Of a stretch of DNA of 64,000 bases, positions 17,342 through 25,816 are shown in pieces; within the stretch, counting starts at the first letter, position 1, and every line of letters starts with the position of its first letter. The position numbers and the translations under genes were made by a program. The stretch covers positions 423,001-487,000 of the forward strand of contig NC_020059.1 of NCBI RefSeq assembly GCF_000330885.1. Direction: 5' to 3'. The DNA is from Rhizobium tropici CIAT 899. Lineage in GTDB: Bacteria; Pseudomonadota; Alphaproteobacteria; Rhizobiales; Rhizobiaceae. The notes below the pieces were generated by a model that made no database searches, had not been told where the DNA came from, and saw only the letters and a list, made by a program, of their open reading frames with translations.

Positions 17342-17670
17342 CTATTTCGGCGGCAGGCCTTCGACGAAGTCCAGCGCGGCCAGAAGCAGCCGCTTACGCA
17401 ACATGTCGTGCCATAGGCTTCTGGCCCGGCGCGCAGCCACCCCTTCATCTCGCGGCCGCCCATCAACATGGTTTTGACGTCATGCTGCTCCAGCGCCCAG
17501 GCATCGTTACCTTTGCCAAGGCGGATCAGCATCCCGTCGACACGGGCGCCGCAGAACAGGTGGCCGTTGAGCAGAAAGGCCCAGCCGCCGAACATCGCTT
17601 TTTCGCTAAGCCCGGGCCGCTGCCCGAGCTCTTCTCTCAGCAATTCTTCGAGACCGGCGTCGCGGGCCAT
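17342..17670 (-). pseudogene. TfoX N-terminal-domain gene, single-base frameshift
   Basis: The first 87 residues are a normal TfoX/Sxy N-terminal domain (EKAMFGGWAFLLNGHLFCGA, MLIRLGK). At GGC|ACGACATG (minus strand, 17412-17405) the frame breaks. Adding one base restores DMLRKRLLLAALDFVEGLPPK and a TAG at 17342-17344, giving the usual length of about 109 residues. As written, the frame runs instead deep into the hydratase gene. It is either a true frameshift mutation or a sequencing error. The gene lies between the desulfurase-like and hydratase genes and has no evident role in the pathway. Confidence 0.8.
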
Positions 17671-17688
17671 TCAAGCCTCCTGCGCTTC

Positions 17689-18789
17689 TCAGCCTTTCTT
17701 GCCGGCCAGTGCGTATTTGGCGATCTCGATCCCCATCGCCTTTTCGACGGAGGGATAGACCGTGGGGTCAAGCACGCTGGCAGACAGCGGAATGATGTCC
17801 ATCGGCACATGCAGGATGAAGACGTTCATGCCCTCGTGCAGCTGGCCGACGCTCAAGGGCTCGCCTTCCGGCGACAGCGTAGTGATGACGGAGGGGAAGG
17901 TCGCGAGCCGCTTGCCGCCGGTGTCCTCGACGGCCATGTACTCGTTCATCACATGCATGACGACGGCCTTGTCGCCTGAGCCGACCGTGATAGTGCCGAT
18001 GTCGAAGGCTTCCTTCGTGTAGACGACGTCCTTCCTGGTGATGGTGCCTTCAGCGAGGATATGGCCGCCTGTGGTCTTGCAGATGGCGTCGATGACGGCG
18101 CTGCCGCCTTTCTTTTCCGCCTCGATGATCGCTTCGCCGAGCGAAAGCGCCATGGAGATGCCGCCGAGGGCAGCATGTGTACGGACGTAAGAAGCGCGCA
18201 GCGGGTTGCGGCAGGAGGCGATGAAGCCGCCGGACTGGTCCGATGCCGCGCGCAGGATCGGCGAAATCTTCGCCGTCGCGCCCTTCACGACCAGCTCGAT
18301 ATAGCGGTTTTCGGCGCGGTTGCCGCCGACGGCGGTCTGGATCATCTGCTCGGGCGAGCCGGCCATGCCGATCGAACCCATGTCTCCAGTCGGATGCGCG
18401 CGGATGTCACCGACCGCGTCCACCACCTTGGTTCCGAGGATGGCCGACGGCAGCCAGCCGTTCAACGTCGAGGACTTGCCGTTCTGGCCGATGATCAGGC
18501 CGGAAAGCTTCTCGCCAAGCTCGTCCTGCAGCAGCTGTGCGGCCTTCACGTAGTCGATGCCCTGCATCTCCCAGGGGGTGGTGGAGGCCGGCGCGCCGAT
18601 GGCGGCGGCCGTGGCGATCCAGTCGTTGTCGTTGAGTTCCTCGATCGACACCAGCTCCGGCTTGCCGACATTGACAGCCGCATAGCCGAGCATGCGGCCG
18701 TGATCGGCCCAGCCGCCACCGCCTGCGGCGTAAACGGAGCCGCCCTTGACAGCCGCTTCCACATCCTTGGCAACGAGTACGCGTCCCAT
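17689..18789 (-). CDS. DUF917 protein, probable thiohydantoin desulfurase
   Basis: A 366-residue member of the DUF917 family. The N-terminus GGSVYAAGGGGWADHGRML, the central PTGDMGSIGMAGSPEQ and the C-terminal STVEKAMGIE-like end match family architecture. DUF917-type proteins include the enzyme that desulfurises the thiohydantoin-propionate intermediate in bacterial ergothioneine breakdown (established for other bacteria, recalled from the literature). That role fits this position exactly: between a hydantoinase/carbamoylase pair and the hydratase. It starts 3 bases after the upstream stop, so it is in the same operon. No sequence motif alone proves the reaction. Confidence 0.78.
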   Translation of the reverse strand: MGRVLVAKDVEAAVKGGSVYAAGGGGWADHGRMLGYAAVNVGKPELVSIEELNDNDWIATAAAIGAPASTTPWEMQGIDYVKAAQLLQDELGEKLSGLIIGQNGKSSTLNGWLPSAILGTKVVDAVGDIRAHPTGDMGSIGMAGSPEQMIQTAVGGNRAENRYIELVVKGATAKISPILRAASDQSGGFIASCRNPLRASYVRTHAALGGISMALSLGEAIIEAEKKGGSAVIDAICKTTGGHILAEGTITRKDVVYTKEAFDIGTITVGSGDKAVVMHVMNEYMAVEDTGGKRLATFPSVITTLSPEGEPLSVGQLHEGMNVFILHVPMDIIPLSASVLDPTVYPSVEKAMGIEIAKYALAGKKG

Positions 18790-18792
18790 TGG

Positions 18793-20067
18793 CTACTCCC
18801 GGTTCTGTTTGAGGTTCTTGTCCATGTCGCGCACCGCTTCAAAAAGAACGGCGGCACCCATGGCGATGTCGTCATTCTCGGCCCATTCCTCGGCGCAATG
18901 GCTGCGGCCTTCCTTGCAGGGCACGAAGATCATCGCGGCAGGCGCCACCTTGGCGATCCAGGCGGTGTCGTGGCCGGCGCCGGAGGCCATGCGGCGATGC
19001 TTGGCACCGACCGTGTCGCAGGCGCGCTCGAGCGTTTCGAGCAGCGCCGGAGCGCCCGGCGTCGGCAAGTTGTCGGAGACGCGCACCGGCGTATTGATCG
19101 TCACGCCATAATCGGCGGCAATGGTCTTCACCTCGCCGTCGATCCAGGCCAGGAAATCTTCCATGTCGCTGCGGATTTCGGCGCGTCCGTCGATCAGGAG
19201 CACCACCTTGGACGGCACGACATTGGCAGCATTCGGCTCGATACGGAATTCGCCCACGGTCGCAGCGAAATGACCCGGCGTCTTTGCCTGCTCCAACGCC
19301 CGCTGCCTGATGTCGAGCACGAGCTGTGAGGCTGCCACCAGCGCATCCGCGCGGCGATCCATCGGCGTCGTGCCAGCATGGTCGGCGCGGCCTTCGACGG
19401 TGATTTCGATGCGGGTGATGCCGGCGATCGCGGTGACGATGCCGATATCCTTGTTCTCGGCTTCCAGCACCGGACCCTGCTCGATATGCAGCTCCAGGAA
19501 GCCGGCGAGATCAGGACGCTTCTGGGAGAGCAGCACGGAAGGATCGCCGCCGACTTCGGCAATGCCCTGCGACAACGTGCGGTCGCCGCTCACGCGGGAG
19601 AGCCACGCCTCGGGGATCTGCCCGGTCATGCCGCGGCTGCCGATGCAGGAAACGCCGAAGATGCTGACTTCTTCAGCCAGGAAATCGACGATCTCCAGAT
19701 CATGGTCGAGCTCGATGCCGCGATCCTTCAAGGAGCGTGCGACTTCGAGTGCCGCAATCGTGCCGGCGATGCCGTCGAAGCGACCGCCATCGGGAACGGT
19801 GTCGGAATGAGAGCCGACGAGGATCGTGCCGAGGCCCGGCTTTGCGCCCGCGCGACGGCCGATCAGATTGCCGGCAGCGTCGATGCGCGTCTCAAGCCCT
19901 GCCGCCTTCATCCGCGCATCGATATAGGCTCGCCCTTCGAGGAAGAGCGGCGAGAAGGCTCGGCGCGTCCAAGGATGGCCCGGCTCGGTAATGCCGGCCA
20001 GCGCGTCGATATCCTCGGCGATGCGATCGGCGTTTACGGGTAGGTTATGGCGCTTGGTTTCGGTCAT
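18793..20067 (-). CDS. M20 amidohydrolase, probable N-carbamoyl-L-glutamate hydrolase
   Basis: A 424-residue zinc amidohydrolase of the N-carbamoyl-L-amino-acid hydrolase/allantoate amidohydrolase group. Visible metal-site motifs are SHSDTVPDGGRFDG (His87, Asp98), AEEVSIFG (Glu132/133), ELHIEQGPVLE and AGHDTAWIAK. Its relatives hydrolyse ureido acids to amino acid, CO2 and ammonia. In this cluster N-carbamoyl-L-glutamate is the logical substrate, giving L-glutamate. The ATG shares one base with the preceding stop (TGATG). Allantoate or N-carbamoyl-beta-alanine are alternatives from family membership alone. Confidence 0.82.
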   Translation of the reverse strand: MTETKRHNLPVNADRIAEDIDALAGITEPGHPWTRRAFSPLFLEGRAYIDARMKAAGLETRIDAAGNLIGRRAGAKPGLGTILVGSHSDTVPDGGRFDGIAGTIAALEVARSLKDRGIELDHDLEIVDFLAEEVSIFGVSCIGSRGMTGQIPEAWLSRVSGDRTLSQGIAEVGGDPSVLLSQKRPDLAGFLELHIEQGPVLEAENKDIGIVTAIAGITRIEITVEGRADHAGTTPMDRRADALVAASQLVLDIRQRALEQAKTPGHFAATVGEFRIEPNAANVVPSKVVLLIDGRAEIRSDMEDFLAWIDGEVKTIAADYGVTINTPVRVSDNLPTPGAPALLETLERACDTVGAKHRRMASGAGHDTAWIAKVAPAAMIFVPCKEGRSHCAEEWAENDDIAMGAAVLFEAVRDMDKNLKQNRE

Positions 20068-21449
20068 CAGGCTGCATCTCCGGCAAGGATTTGGCGAGGC
20101 AAGGGACGGACGAAGCTGCCGGAGCCGGGTTCGGCCAGCACTTTCTGTCCCTCGGTAATCTGCTTGCCTCTAAGATAGGCGGCGGACACAGTCCAGGGCA
20201 GGCGAATGCCGTTATAGGGGCTCCAGCCAACGACGTTGTTGCCGCTCGCGGCTGCGTCATAAACCATTTCGCGCGGTTCCAGCACGACGATATCGGCGTC
20301 CTTGCCCGGCGTCAGCGCGCCCTTGATATGGTCGAGGCGGAAATGCTTAGCCGGGTTTTCTGCCATCAGCTTCGCCGCCCAGGTGAGCGGTACGCCGCGT
20401 TCGAGAGCACCCTTGACGAAGAGTGGCACCATGACCTCCAGTCCCGGCACGCCGGAAGCATTCGCCAGCATGTCCGGATTGGTCTTGCGGTTTTCCGACC
20501 AGCTGACGTGGTCGGTCGAGACGAGCCAGACATTGCCTTCCGCCACCTTGCGCCACAAGGTTTCCACTTCGGCGCGCGGGCGGATTGGCGGATTAATTTT
20601 TGCCTTGCCGCCAAGACGCCGAACATCGTTTTCCTCGTCGAGCGTCAGATAGTGGATACAGCATTCGACCGTCGCTTCGAAGCCGTCGCGGCGATAGGCG
20701 CGGGCGATGTCATAGCCGCGGCCGAGCGAGCAATGCACGACATGCGCCGGGCAGCCGGTATCCGCACCCGTCTCGAAGATCGTGTGCATGGCAAGCAGCT
20801 CGGTGATTGGCGGACGCGAAAGGCCGTGGGCGCGATATTCGGTAACACCGCTTGCCTTGACCTGCTCCATATAGGTGCGCACCGCTTCGTCGTCCTCGTT
20901 GTGGACGCCGGCGGTCAGGCCCGTCGGAGCGATGGCGGCAAAGCAGGCGTCGAGGAGGGCGGGCGGAATGCGCGGAAAGCGTTTCGGATCGGTGCCGAAG
21001 GTGGAGAATTTGAACGCGGCCACACCGGCCTCGACCATCTCGGCGATGCGCGCCGGGCCTTCTTCGGGATCGATCGTACCGTAAAGCGCGAAGTCGACGC
21101 GCGATTGCGGCGCGGCATGGTCGATCTTCTTCTTCACCGCCGCTGCCGAGCAGACGAGATTGCCTTCGTCATACGGCATGTCGACGATGGTGGTGACGCC
21201 GCCGGCGGCCGCCGAGCGAGTCGACCAGATGAAATCCTCCTGGTCCTTCTGCGAGAGGGAATGGACCTGCGCATCGATCGCGCCAGGCAGGATCAGCGCC
21301 CTGCCGAGCAGGTGCCGCTCGCGCGCTGCGGGCGGCACGCCAATGCCGACCTCGGCGATTTTGCCGTCGCGCACGGCGACATAGCCGGCTTCCACGATGC
21401 GTTCGGGCAAAACCACGGTGCCTTGCAGAACAAGATCGAAATCCGCCAT
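20067..21449 (-). CDS. cyclic amidohydrolase, probable hydantoin-5-propionate hydrolase
   Basis: A 460-residue amidohydrolase-superfamily protein near dihydroorotase, allantoinase and hydantoinase. It keeps the bridging Lys147 (AAFKFSTFG), His183 (GVHNEDDE), His239 (HVVHCSLG) and the late Asp (STDHVSW). The first metal motif, however, is Asp59-Ala-Gln61-Val-His63, where the superfamily normally has His at the position of Gln61. Opening a hydantoin ring to a ureido acid fits the carbamoylase that follows. The ATG at 21449 is chosen because GGAGAG lies 7 bases upstream; one at 21455 would be too close. Second gene of the operon. Confidence 0.8.
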   Translation of the reverse strand: MADFDLVLQGTVVLPERIVEAGYVAVRDGKIAEVGIGVPPAARERHLLGRALILPGAIDAQVHSLSQKDQEDFIWSTRSAAAGGVTTIVDMPYDEGNLVCSAAAVKKKIDHAAPQSRVDFALYGTIDPEEGPARIAEMVEAGVAAFKFSTFGTDPKRFPRIPPALLDACFAAIAPTGLTAGVHNEDDEAVRTYMEQVKASGVTEYRAHGLSRPPITELLAMHTIFETGADTGCPAHVVHCSLGRGYDIARAYRRDGFEATVECCIHYLTLDEENDVRRLGGKAKINPPIRPRAEVETLWRKVAEGNVWLVSTDHVSWSENRKTNPDMLANASGVPGLEVMVPLFVKGALERGVPLTWAAKLMAENPAKHFRLDHIKGALTPGKDADIVVLEPREMVYDAAASGNNVVGWSPYNGIRLPWTVSAAYLRGKQITEGQKVLAEPGSGSFVRPLPRQILAGDAA

Positions 21450-21467
21450 ATGCATTCTCTCCGCTCG

Positions 21468-23051
21468 TCAGATAGCAATGGTGTCGCGATAAAGCCGCTC
21501 TTCGACCCGCTCCAGCGAGCCGAGTGCGAAGAAATCATCATAGGCGAGGATCGGCTTGTGAGCGATCAACTCTGAAACGAAAGCCTCCGAGCCCAGCTCC
21601 TCTTCAATCGCCTCGACTTCCGCCGAAAGGGGACGATCGACGACATAGAAGTCGGCATGTTTGCGCACGACGTCATAGAGCATGCGCGCCACGCCCTCCG
21701 GCTTGTCGCCGAGAATGTCCATCGCCTGGGCCGACAGCAGGGCTTCAAGGGCGGCCAGACGCTTCAGTGCCCGCATTTGCCGCTCGAAACGCTCAATGAC
21801 CAGTGGCAGGAAGGCGGCCTCGTCTTCCATCCCAGCTGCCACGACGAGGGACTGCGCCGAGACCGGATTGGACATGGACAGAACGCGCGAGAAAATCTCG
21901 CCGGCGAGCTTGATGATCGGGCCGAAGCCGGTCGCGATCCTGCCTTCCGGCACGAGATTGACGGGCAGGCCGCGCCGCTGGCCGTTGCCGAGCAAAACGC
22001 AGCGATTGAAGGCATTGCGGGCGGCATGGGCCATGCAGATGACGGCGCCTTCGAGCAGAATGGTGACATCGAGCGGGAGGGAACCGCCCGAAGTCATCAC
22101 GCGCCCGTCGACGATGACCGGATTGTCGTCCGAACGGCCGGTGGCGGCGAGAATCTTATGGCCCGCGGTCAGCAGGTTTTCGATGACGGCGCCGAAGACC
22201 TGGGCGATCATCCGCAGGCTCAGCGGGTCCTGCACATGGGTTGCGACCGGCCAAGGCCACTCGTCCGAGGCGTTGCAGAGCCAGGCGCCGATCAAGGCTT
22301 CGCGGGCGGTGCCGACATGGCGCACGGAAATCCATGGATCGCGCGAGGCGCCGAGCGCGCCGGCCGCCATCATGCCGGTCGCAAGCAGCACGCGGATCGA
22401 GGCAGCAGCATTGCGGGTTGTCTCCGCGGCGGCGGCGAAGCTGACCGCATTGACGCTGAGCGAGGCCAGGCTGTCGCGCGGCATCATCCTGACGGGAGCG
22501 ATACCGGCGGCATCGAAGGCATCGGCAGCCTGCATGCGGCGACCGCGATAGACGGCCTCGCCAACGCCGGTCAGAACCGCGCCGATCTGGCCCATCAGGC
22601 CGATATCCGCGCAGCCGATCGAACCCGTACGCCTGACGACGGGAATGACATCCGAGCTCAACAGCTGCAGATAGGATTCGATCAGTTCCTGCGAACAACC
22701 TACCTGGCCGGTGAGCGCGGTGTTGACCCGGATCGCCATGGCATTGCGCACGACCGACATGGAGAACGGAGCGCCGGTACCGAAATGATGAGCGCGCACG
22801 AGGCCGAGATTGAAGGCATCGAGATCTTCAGGAGACCATTCGACATCTTTCATCGCACCGACACCGGTTGTCGAGCCATAGACCGGCATGCCGGATTGGA
22901 TCGTGCTTTCGAGAACGCTGCGCGCCAGCCGCACCCTGGCCATGCCGCTTTCCGATGCCGACGGCAGGACGGCTCCCGCGCCGATCCGCACCAGATCGCT
23001 GAACCCAAGGGGTTGCCCGCTGAGCTCGATACCGGCTCTCTGACGCTCCAT
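21468..23051 (-). CDS. aromatic-amino-acid-lyase homologue without MIO, probable ergothionase
   Basis: A 527-residue homologue of histidine ammonia-lyase. It keeps the catalytic-Tyr motif VYGSTTGVG (Tyr58), NLGLVRAHH, VQDPLSLR and the SDDNPVI segment. The motif that forms the MIO cofactor in true lyases, Ala-Ser-Gly, is replaced by Cys147-Ala148-Asp149 in GSIGCADIG, so no dehydroalanine can form. Ergothionase, which removes trimethylamine from ergothioneine to give thiourocanate, is a known lyase-superfamily enzyme working without MIO. With the four neighbours, that is the best reading. The ATG at 23051 follows AAGGAG. It heads the operon. Confidence 0.8.
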   Translation of the reverse strand: MERQRAGIELSGQPLGFSDLVRIGAGAVLPSASESGMARVRLARSVLESTIQSGMPVYGSTTGVGAMKDVEWSPEDLDAFNLGLVRAHHFGTGAPFSMSVVRNAMAIRVNTALTGQVGCSQELIESYLQLLSSDVIPVVRRTGSIGCADIGLMGQIGAVLTGVGEAVYRGRRMQAADAFDAAGIAPVRMMPRDSLASLSVNAVSFAAAAETTRNAAASIRVLLATGMMAAGALGASRDPWISVRHVGTAREALIGAWLCNASDEWPWPVATHVQDPLSLRMIAQVFGAVIENLLTAGHKILAATGRSDDNPVIVDGRVMTSGGSLPLDVTILLEGAVICMAHAARNAFNRCVLLGNGQRRGLPVNLVPEGRIATGFGPIIKLAGEIFSRVLSMSNPVSAQSLVVAAGMEDEAAFLPLVIERFERQMRALKRLAALEALLSAQAMDILGDKPEGVARMLYDVVRKHADFYVVDRPLSAEVEAIEEELGSEAFVSELIAHKPILAYDDFFALGSLERVEERLYRDTIAI

Positions 23052-23098
23052 CTCTGCTGTTCTCCTTTTTTGCAAGGCTATGCGAGCCTTATCGTCAA

Positions 23099-23110
23099 TG
23101 GGATATCCCA
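23099..23110. promoter_or_regulatory. palindrome TGGGATATCCCA upstream of the lyase-led operon
   Basis: A perfect 12-base palindrome lies 48 bases before the first gene of the operon, inside the roughly 210-base gap that must hold its promoter. Its size and symmetry suit a dimeric repressor or activator. No regulator gene is adjacent, so the protein is unknown. Confidence 0.45.
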
Positions 23111-23260
23111 AATGGCGAACACCTTGATCCGTGCCAGACAGACTGATTTTGAGGCGAGTGCGTACGTTGCGCAACTCTATGTTTGCGCGCGCATATGGCT
23201 TCCCGCCTCGGCCGGGCTATTTGGGCCAAGGCGAGGAAGAAGCATCAGAAAGCTTGGCGA

Positions 23261-24835
23261 TCAGCTCAGATGCCAGGCGATATAGAGAAGCGTCAGCGCA
23301 ATTACCCAAAGCGCAAAGCGGCCGGAGCGGCTGTGCTTGGCCTCGGCCTTGCCGATCGCTTCGGCGGTCTGCGGATCGAAACGCAGGCCGTTTTCGCTCA
23401 TGTGCAGCAGTTCGTGGTGGAATTTTTCGGTCTTCGCCGCAATCTCAGGCGCGGCCTCCGCAAGCTTCACGGCCGCTTTCAAACCGTCCTTCAAATCTGT
23501 CATGATCCGCTTCGGGCCGAGATTGGTACGAATCCAGTCGCCGACCACCGGTTCAGAGGCCTTCCACATGTTGAAGCGCGGATTGAGCATGCGCGATACG
23601 CCCTCGACCACGACCATGGTCTTCTGCAGCATCACCAGCTCGGGCCGCGTTTCCATGTCGAAGAGTTCCGTTACTTCGAAGAGCAAGGTCAGAAGCTTGC
23701 CCATGGAGATGGTTTCGGCCGGCTGACCATGGATCGGCTCGCCGATCGCGCGGATGGCCTGCGCAAAACTCTCCGTATTGTGATGCGCAGGTACATAGCC
23801 GGCTTCGAAATGCACTTCGGCTACGCGGATATAGTCGCGAGTGATGAAACCGTAGAGGATTTCGGCCAGGAAACGGCGTTCCTTCTTCCCTAATCGCCCG
23901 ACGATCCCCATGTCGACAGCGACGATCATGCCCGCTGCATCGACGAAAAGGTTGCCGGGATGCATGTCGGCGTGGAAGAAGCCGTCGCGCAGCGTATGGC
24001 GCAGGAAGGACTGGATCAGCGTATCGGCGAGCGCGTTGAGATCGTGGCCGGCCGCCTTCAGCCCCTCGACGTCGGACATCTTCACGCCGTCGATCCACTC
24101 CATGGTGATGACGTCGCGGCCGGTGCGTTCCCAGTCGACTTTCGGAACGCGGAAGCCCGGATCCCTCTCGGTGTTTTCGGCGATCTCGGAGAGCGCGGCC
24201 GCTTCCAGCCGCAGATCCATCTCGACCTTGGTGGTCTGCTCGAGCGTCTTGGTCACTTCCACCGGGCGAAGACGCCGGCTGGAGGGCATGAACCGCTCCT
24301 GCAGCCGTGAAACCAGATACATCGCCTTGATATCGTTGGAAAAGCGCTGACGTACGCCAGGTCGGACCACCTTGACGGCAACGCGCTTGCGGCCCTCTGC
24401 CGTCTCGATTTCGGCCGGATGCACCTGCGCTATTGAAGCGGCGGCGATCGGCGCGTCGAAGCTGGCATAGAGATCGTCGATCCGCCGGCCGAGCGAAGAC
24501 TCGATGGCCGCGGTCGCGGTTTCATGCGGGAAGAAGGCCATCCGATCCTGAAGCTTGGACAGGTCGTTGGCCATATCCACACCGACGACATCGGGCCGGG
24601 TCGCCAGGAACTGACCGATCTTCACATAGGAGGGGCCGAGCCGCTCGACTGCCTGGGCAAGCCGGTCGCTGCGGGCCTGGCTCTTCGCCTTCCGGCGCGC
24701 AAAGATGCTGACGAAGGATTTGGCGAGGCTGACGGAGGGCGGCAGCCCTTCCGATGGCAGCGCCATGACCACGCCTTCGCGCACGAGCACCCAGCCGACC
24801 CGAACAAGGCCGAAATATGCGCCGAAAGCACTCAT
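23261..24835 (-). CDS. ubiB: UbiB-family atypical kinase for ubiquinone biosynthesis
   Basis: Membrane-anchored ADCK/UbiB protein of 524 residues needed for ubiquinone synthesis, probably as an ATPase assisting the hydroxylase complex. Visible features are the N-terminal GPSYVKIGQFLATRPD (KxGQ motif), the Ala-rich nucleotide loop AAASIAQVH, VAVKVVRPGV with the ATP Lys, HADMHPGNLFV, VDMGIVGRLG (metal Asp), and a C-terminal membrane helix FALWVIALTLLYIAW. It lies 62 bases downstream of ubiE on the same strand, a conserved rhizobial pair. Confidence 0.95.
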   Translation of the reverse strand: MSAFGAYFGLVRVGWVLVREGVVMALPSEGLPPSVSLAKSFVSIFARRKAKSQARSDRLAQAVERLGPSYVKIGQFLATRPDVVGVDMANDLSKLQDRMAFFPHETATAAIESSLGRRIDDLYASFDAPIAAASIAQVHPAEIETAEGRKRVAVKVVRPGVRQRFSNDIKAMYLVSRLQERFMPSSRRLRPVEVTKTLEQTTKVEMDLRLEAAALSEIAENTERDPGFRVPKVDWERTGRDVITMEWIDGVKMSDVEGLKAAGHDLNALADTLIQSFLRHTLRDGFFHADMHPGNLFVDAAGMIVAVDMGIVGRLGKKERRFLAEILYGFITRDYIRVAEVHFEAGYVPAHHNTESFAQAIRAIGEPIHGQPAETISMGKLLTLLFEVTELFDMETRPELVMLQKTMVVVEGVSRMLNPRFNMWKASEPVVGDWIRTNLGPKRIMTDLKDGLKAAVKLAEAAPEIAAKTEKFHHELLHMSENGLRFDPQTAEAIGKAEAKHSRSGRFALWVIALTLLYIAWHLS

Positions 24836-24897
24836 ATCGTCTCAAGGTCTCGGAACGTGGAGGCCAAAAGCCGGATCGGGTGACTGGACATCATGCT

Positions 24898-25674
24898 TCA
24901 GAGTTTCCAGCCGGAGTGCAGCGCGGCGATGCCGCCGGTGTAATTGGTGAAGCTCACACGCGAGAAGCCGGCCTCGCGGATCATCGTCGCGAAGTCCTGC
25001 TGGTTCGGGAATTTGCGGATTGATTCCACCAGATATTGATAGGGCTCGGCATCACCGGTGATCGCCTTGCCGAACTTCGGAATGGCGTTGAAGGACCAGG
25101 CGTCGTAGACGCGGTCGAGCAGCGGCAGATCGACTTCGGAGAATTCGAGCACGAGCAGCCGGCCGCCGCGCTTCAGCACGCGATAGGCCTCCTTCAATGC
25201 AACATCGATGCGCGGCACGTTGCGGATACCGAAAGCGATCGTATAGGCGTCGAAGGAGTTCGGCTCGAAAGGCAGTTCCTCGGCATTCGCCTCGACGAAG
25301 GTGAGGTTGTCGGAAAGCTTCTTTTTCTCGGCGCGCTCGGCGCCGACGGCCAGCATCGAGCCGTTGATATCGAGCACCGTTGCATGCGCCAGGCGGTTCG
25401 AGGCTTCCACGATGCGGAAGGCGATATCGCCCGTGCCGCCGGCAACGTCGAGCACCTTGTAGCCAGGCTCCTTGCGCGGGTTGAGCGCTGATATCATCGC
25501 GTCTTTCCAGGCACGATGCATGCCCATGGACATGACGTCGTTCATGACGTCATAGCGCTTGGCGACCTTGTGGAACACCTCGTTGACGAGGCCCTGCTTT
25601 TCGCCATCGGCTACTTCGCGAAAGCCATAGGATGTTTCCATGCCGCCATCGGCGGAGGTGCGGCTGTCTGCCAT
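24898..25674 (-). CDS. ubiE: ubiquinone/menaquinone C-methyltransferase
   Basis: SAM-dependent enzyme that methylates 2-polyprenyl-6-methoxy-1,4-benzoquinol in ubiquinone synthesis. About 258 residues; SAM motif I is [14 protein letters not shown], followed by [17 protein letters not shown] and LEFSEVDLP of the UbiE signature. The start at 25674 follows GGAG by 8 bases; a longer version to 25695 adds only seven residues. It is divergent from mutM across about 140 bases and is followed by ubiB. Confidence 0.95.
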   Translation of the reverse strand: MADSRTSADGGMETSYGFREVADGEKQGLVNEVFHKVAKRYDVMNDVMSMGMHRAWKDAMISALNPRKEPGYKVLDVAGGTGDIAFRIVEASNRLAHATVLDINGSMLAVGAERAEKKKLSDNLTFVEANAEELPFEPNSFDAYTIAFGIRNVPRIDVALKEAYRVLKRGGRLLVLEFSEVDLPLLDRVYDAWSFNAIPKFGKAITGDAEPYQYLVESIRKFPNQQDFATMIREAGFSRVSFTNYTGGIAALHSGWKL

Positions 25675-25816
25675 CGGCTCAACTCCGTTACACAATTAAG
25701 CGGCGGACCATAGCGAAATCGCGTTTGCCACGCTATCTCATCAGCCAGATCACCAGCCGCAATGCCTTGGGCTATAGCTCAGATCATAAGCGGTTGAAAC
25801 ATAAAGATGGATAGCC

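Noticed and set aside
18793..21449. Allantoin degradation (allantoinase plus allantoate amidohydrolase)
   Set aside because: The two hydrolases alone would allow it, but the lyase, DUF917 and hydratase genes in the same operon have no role in that pathway.
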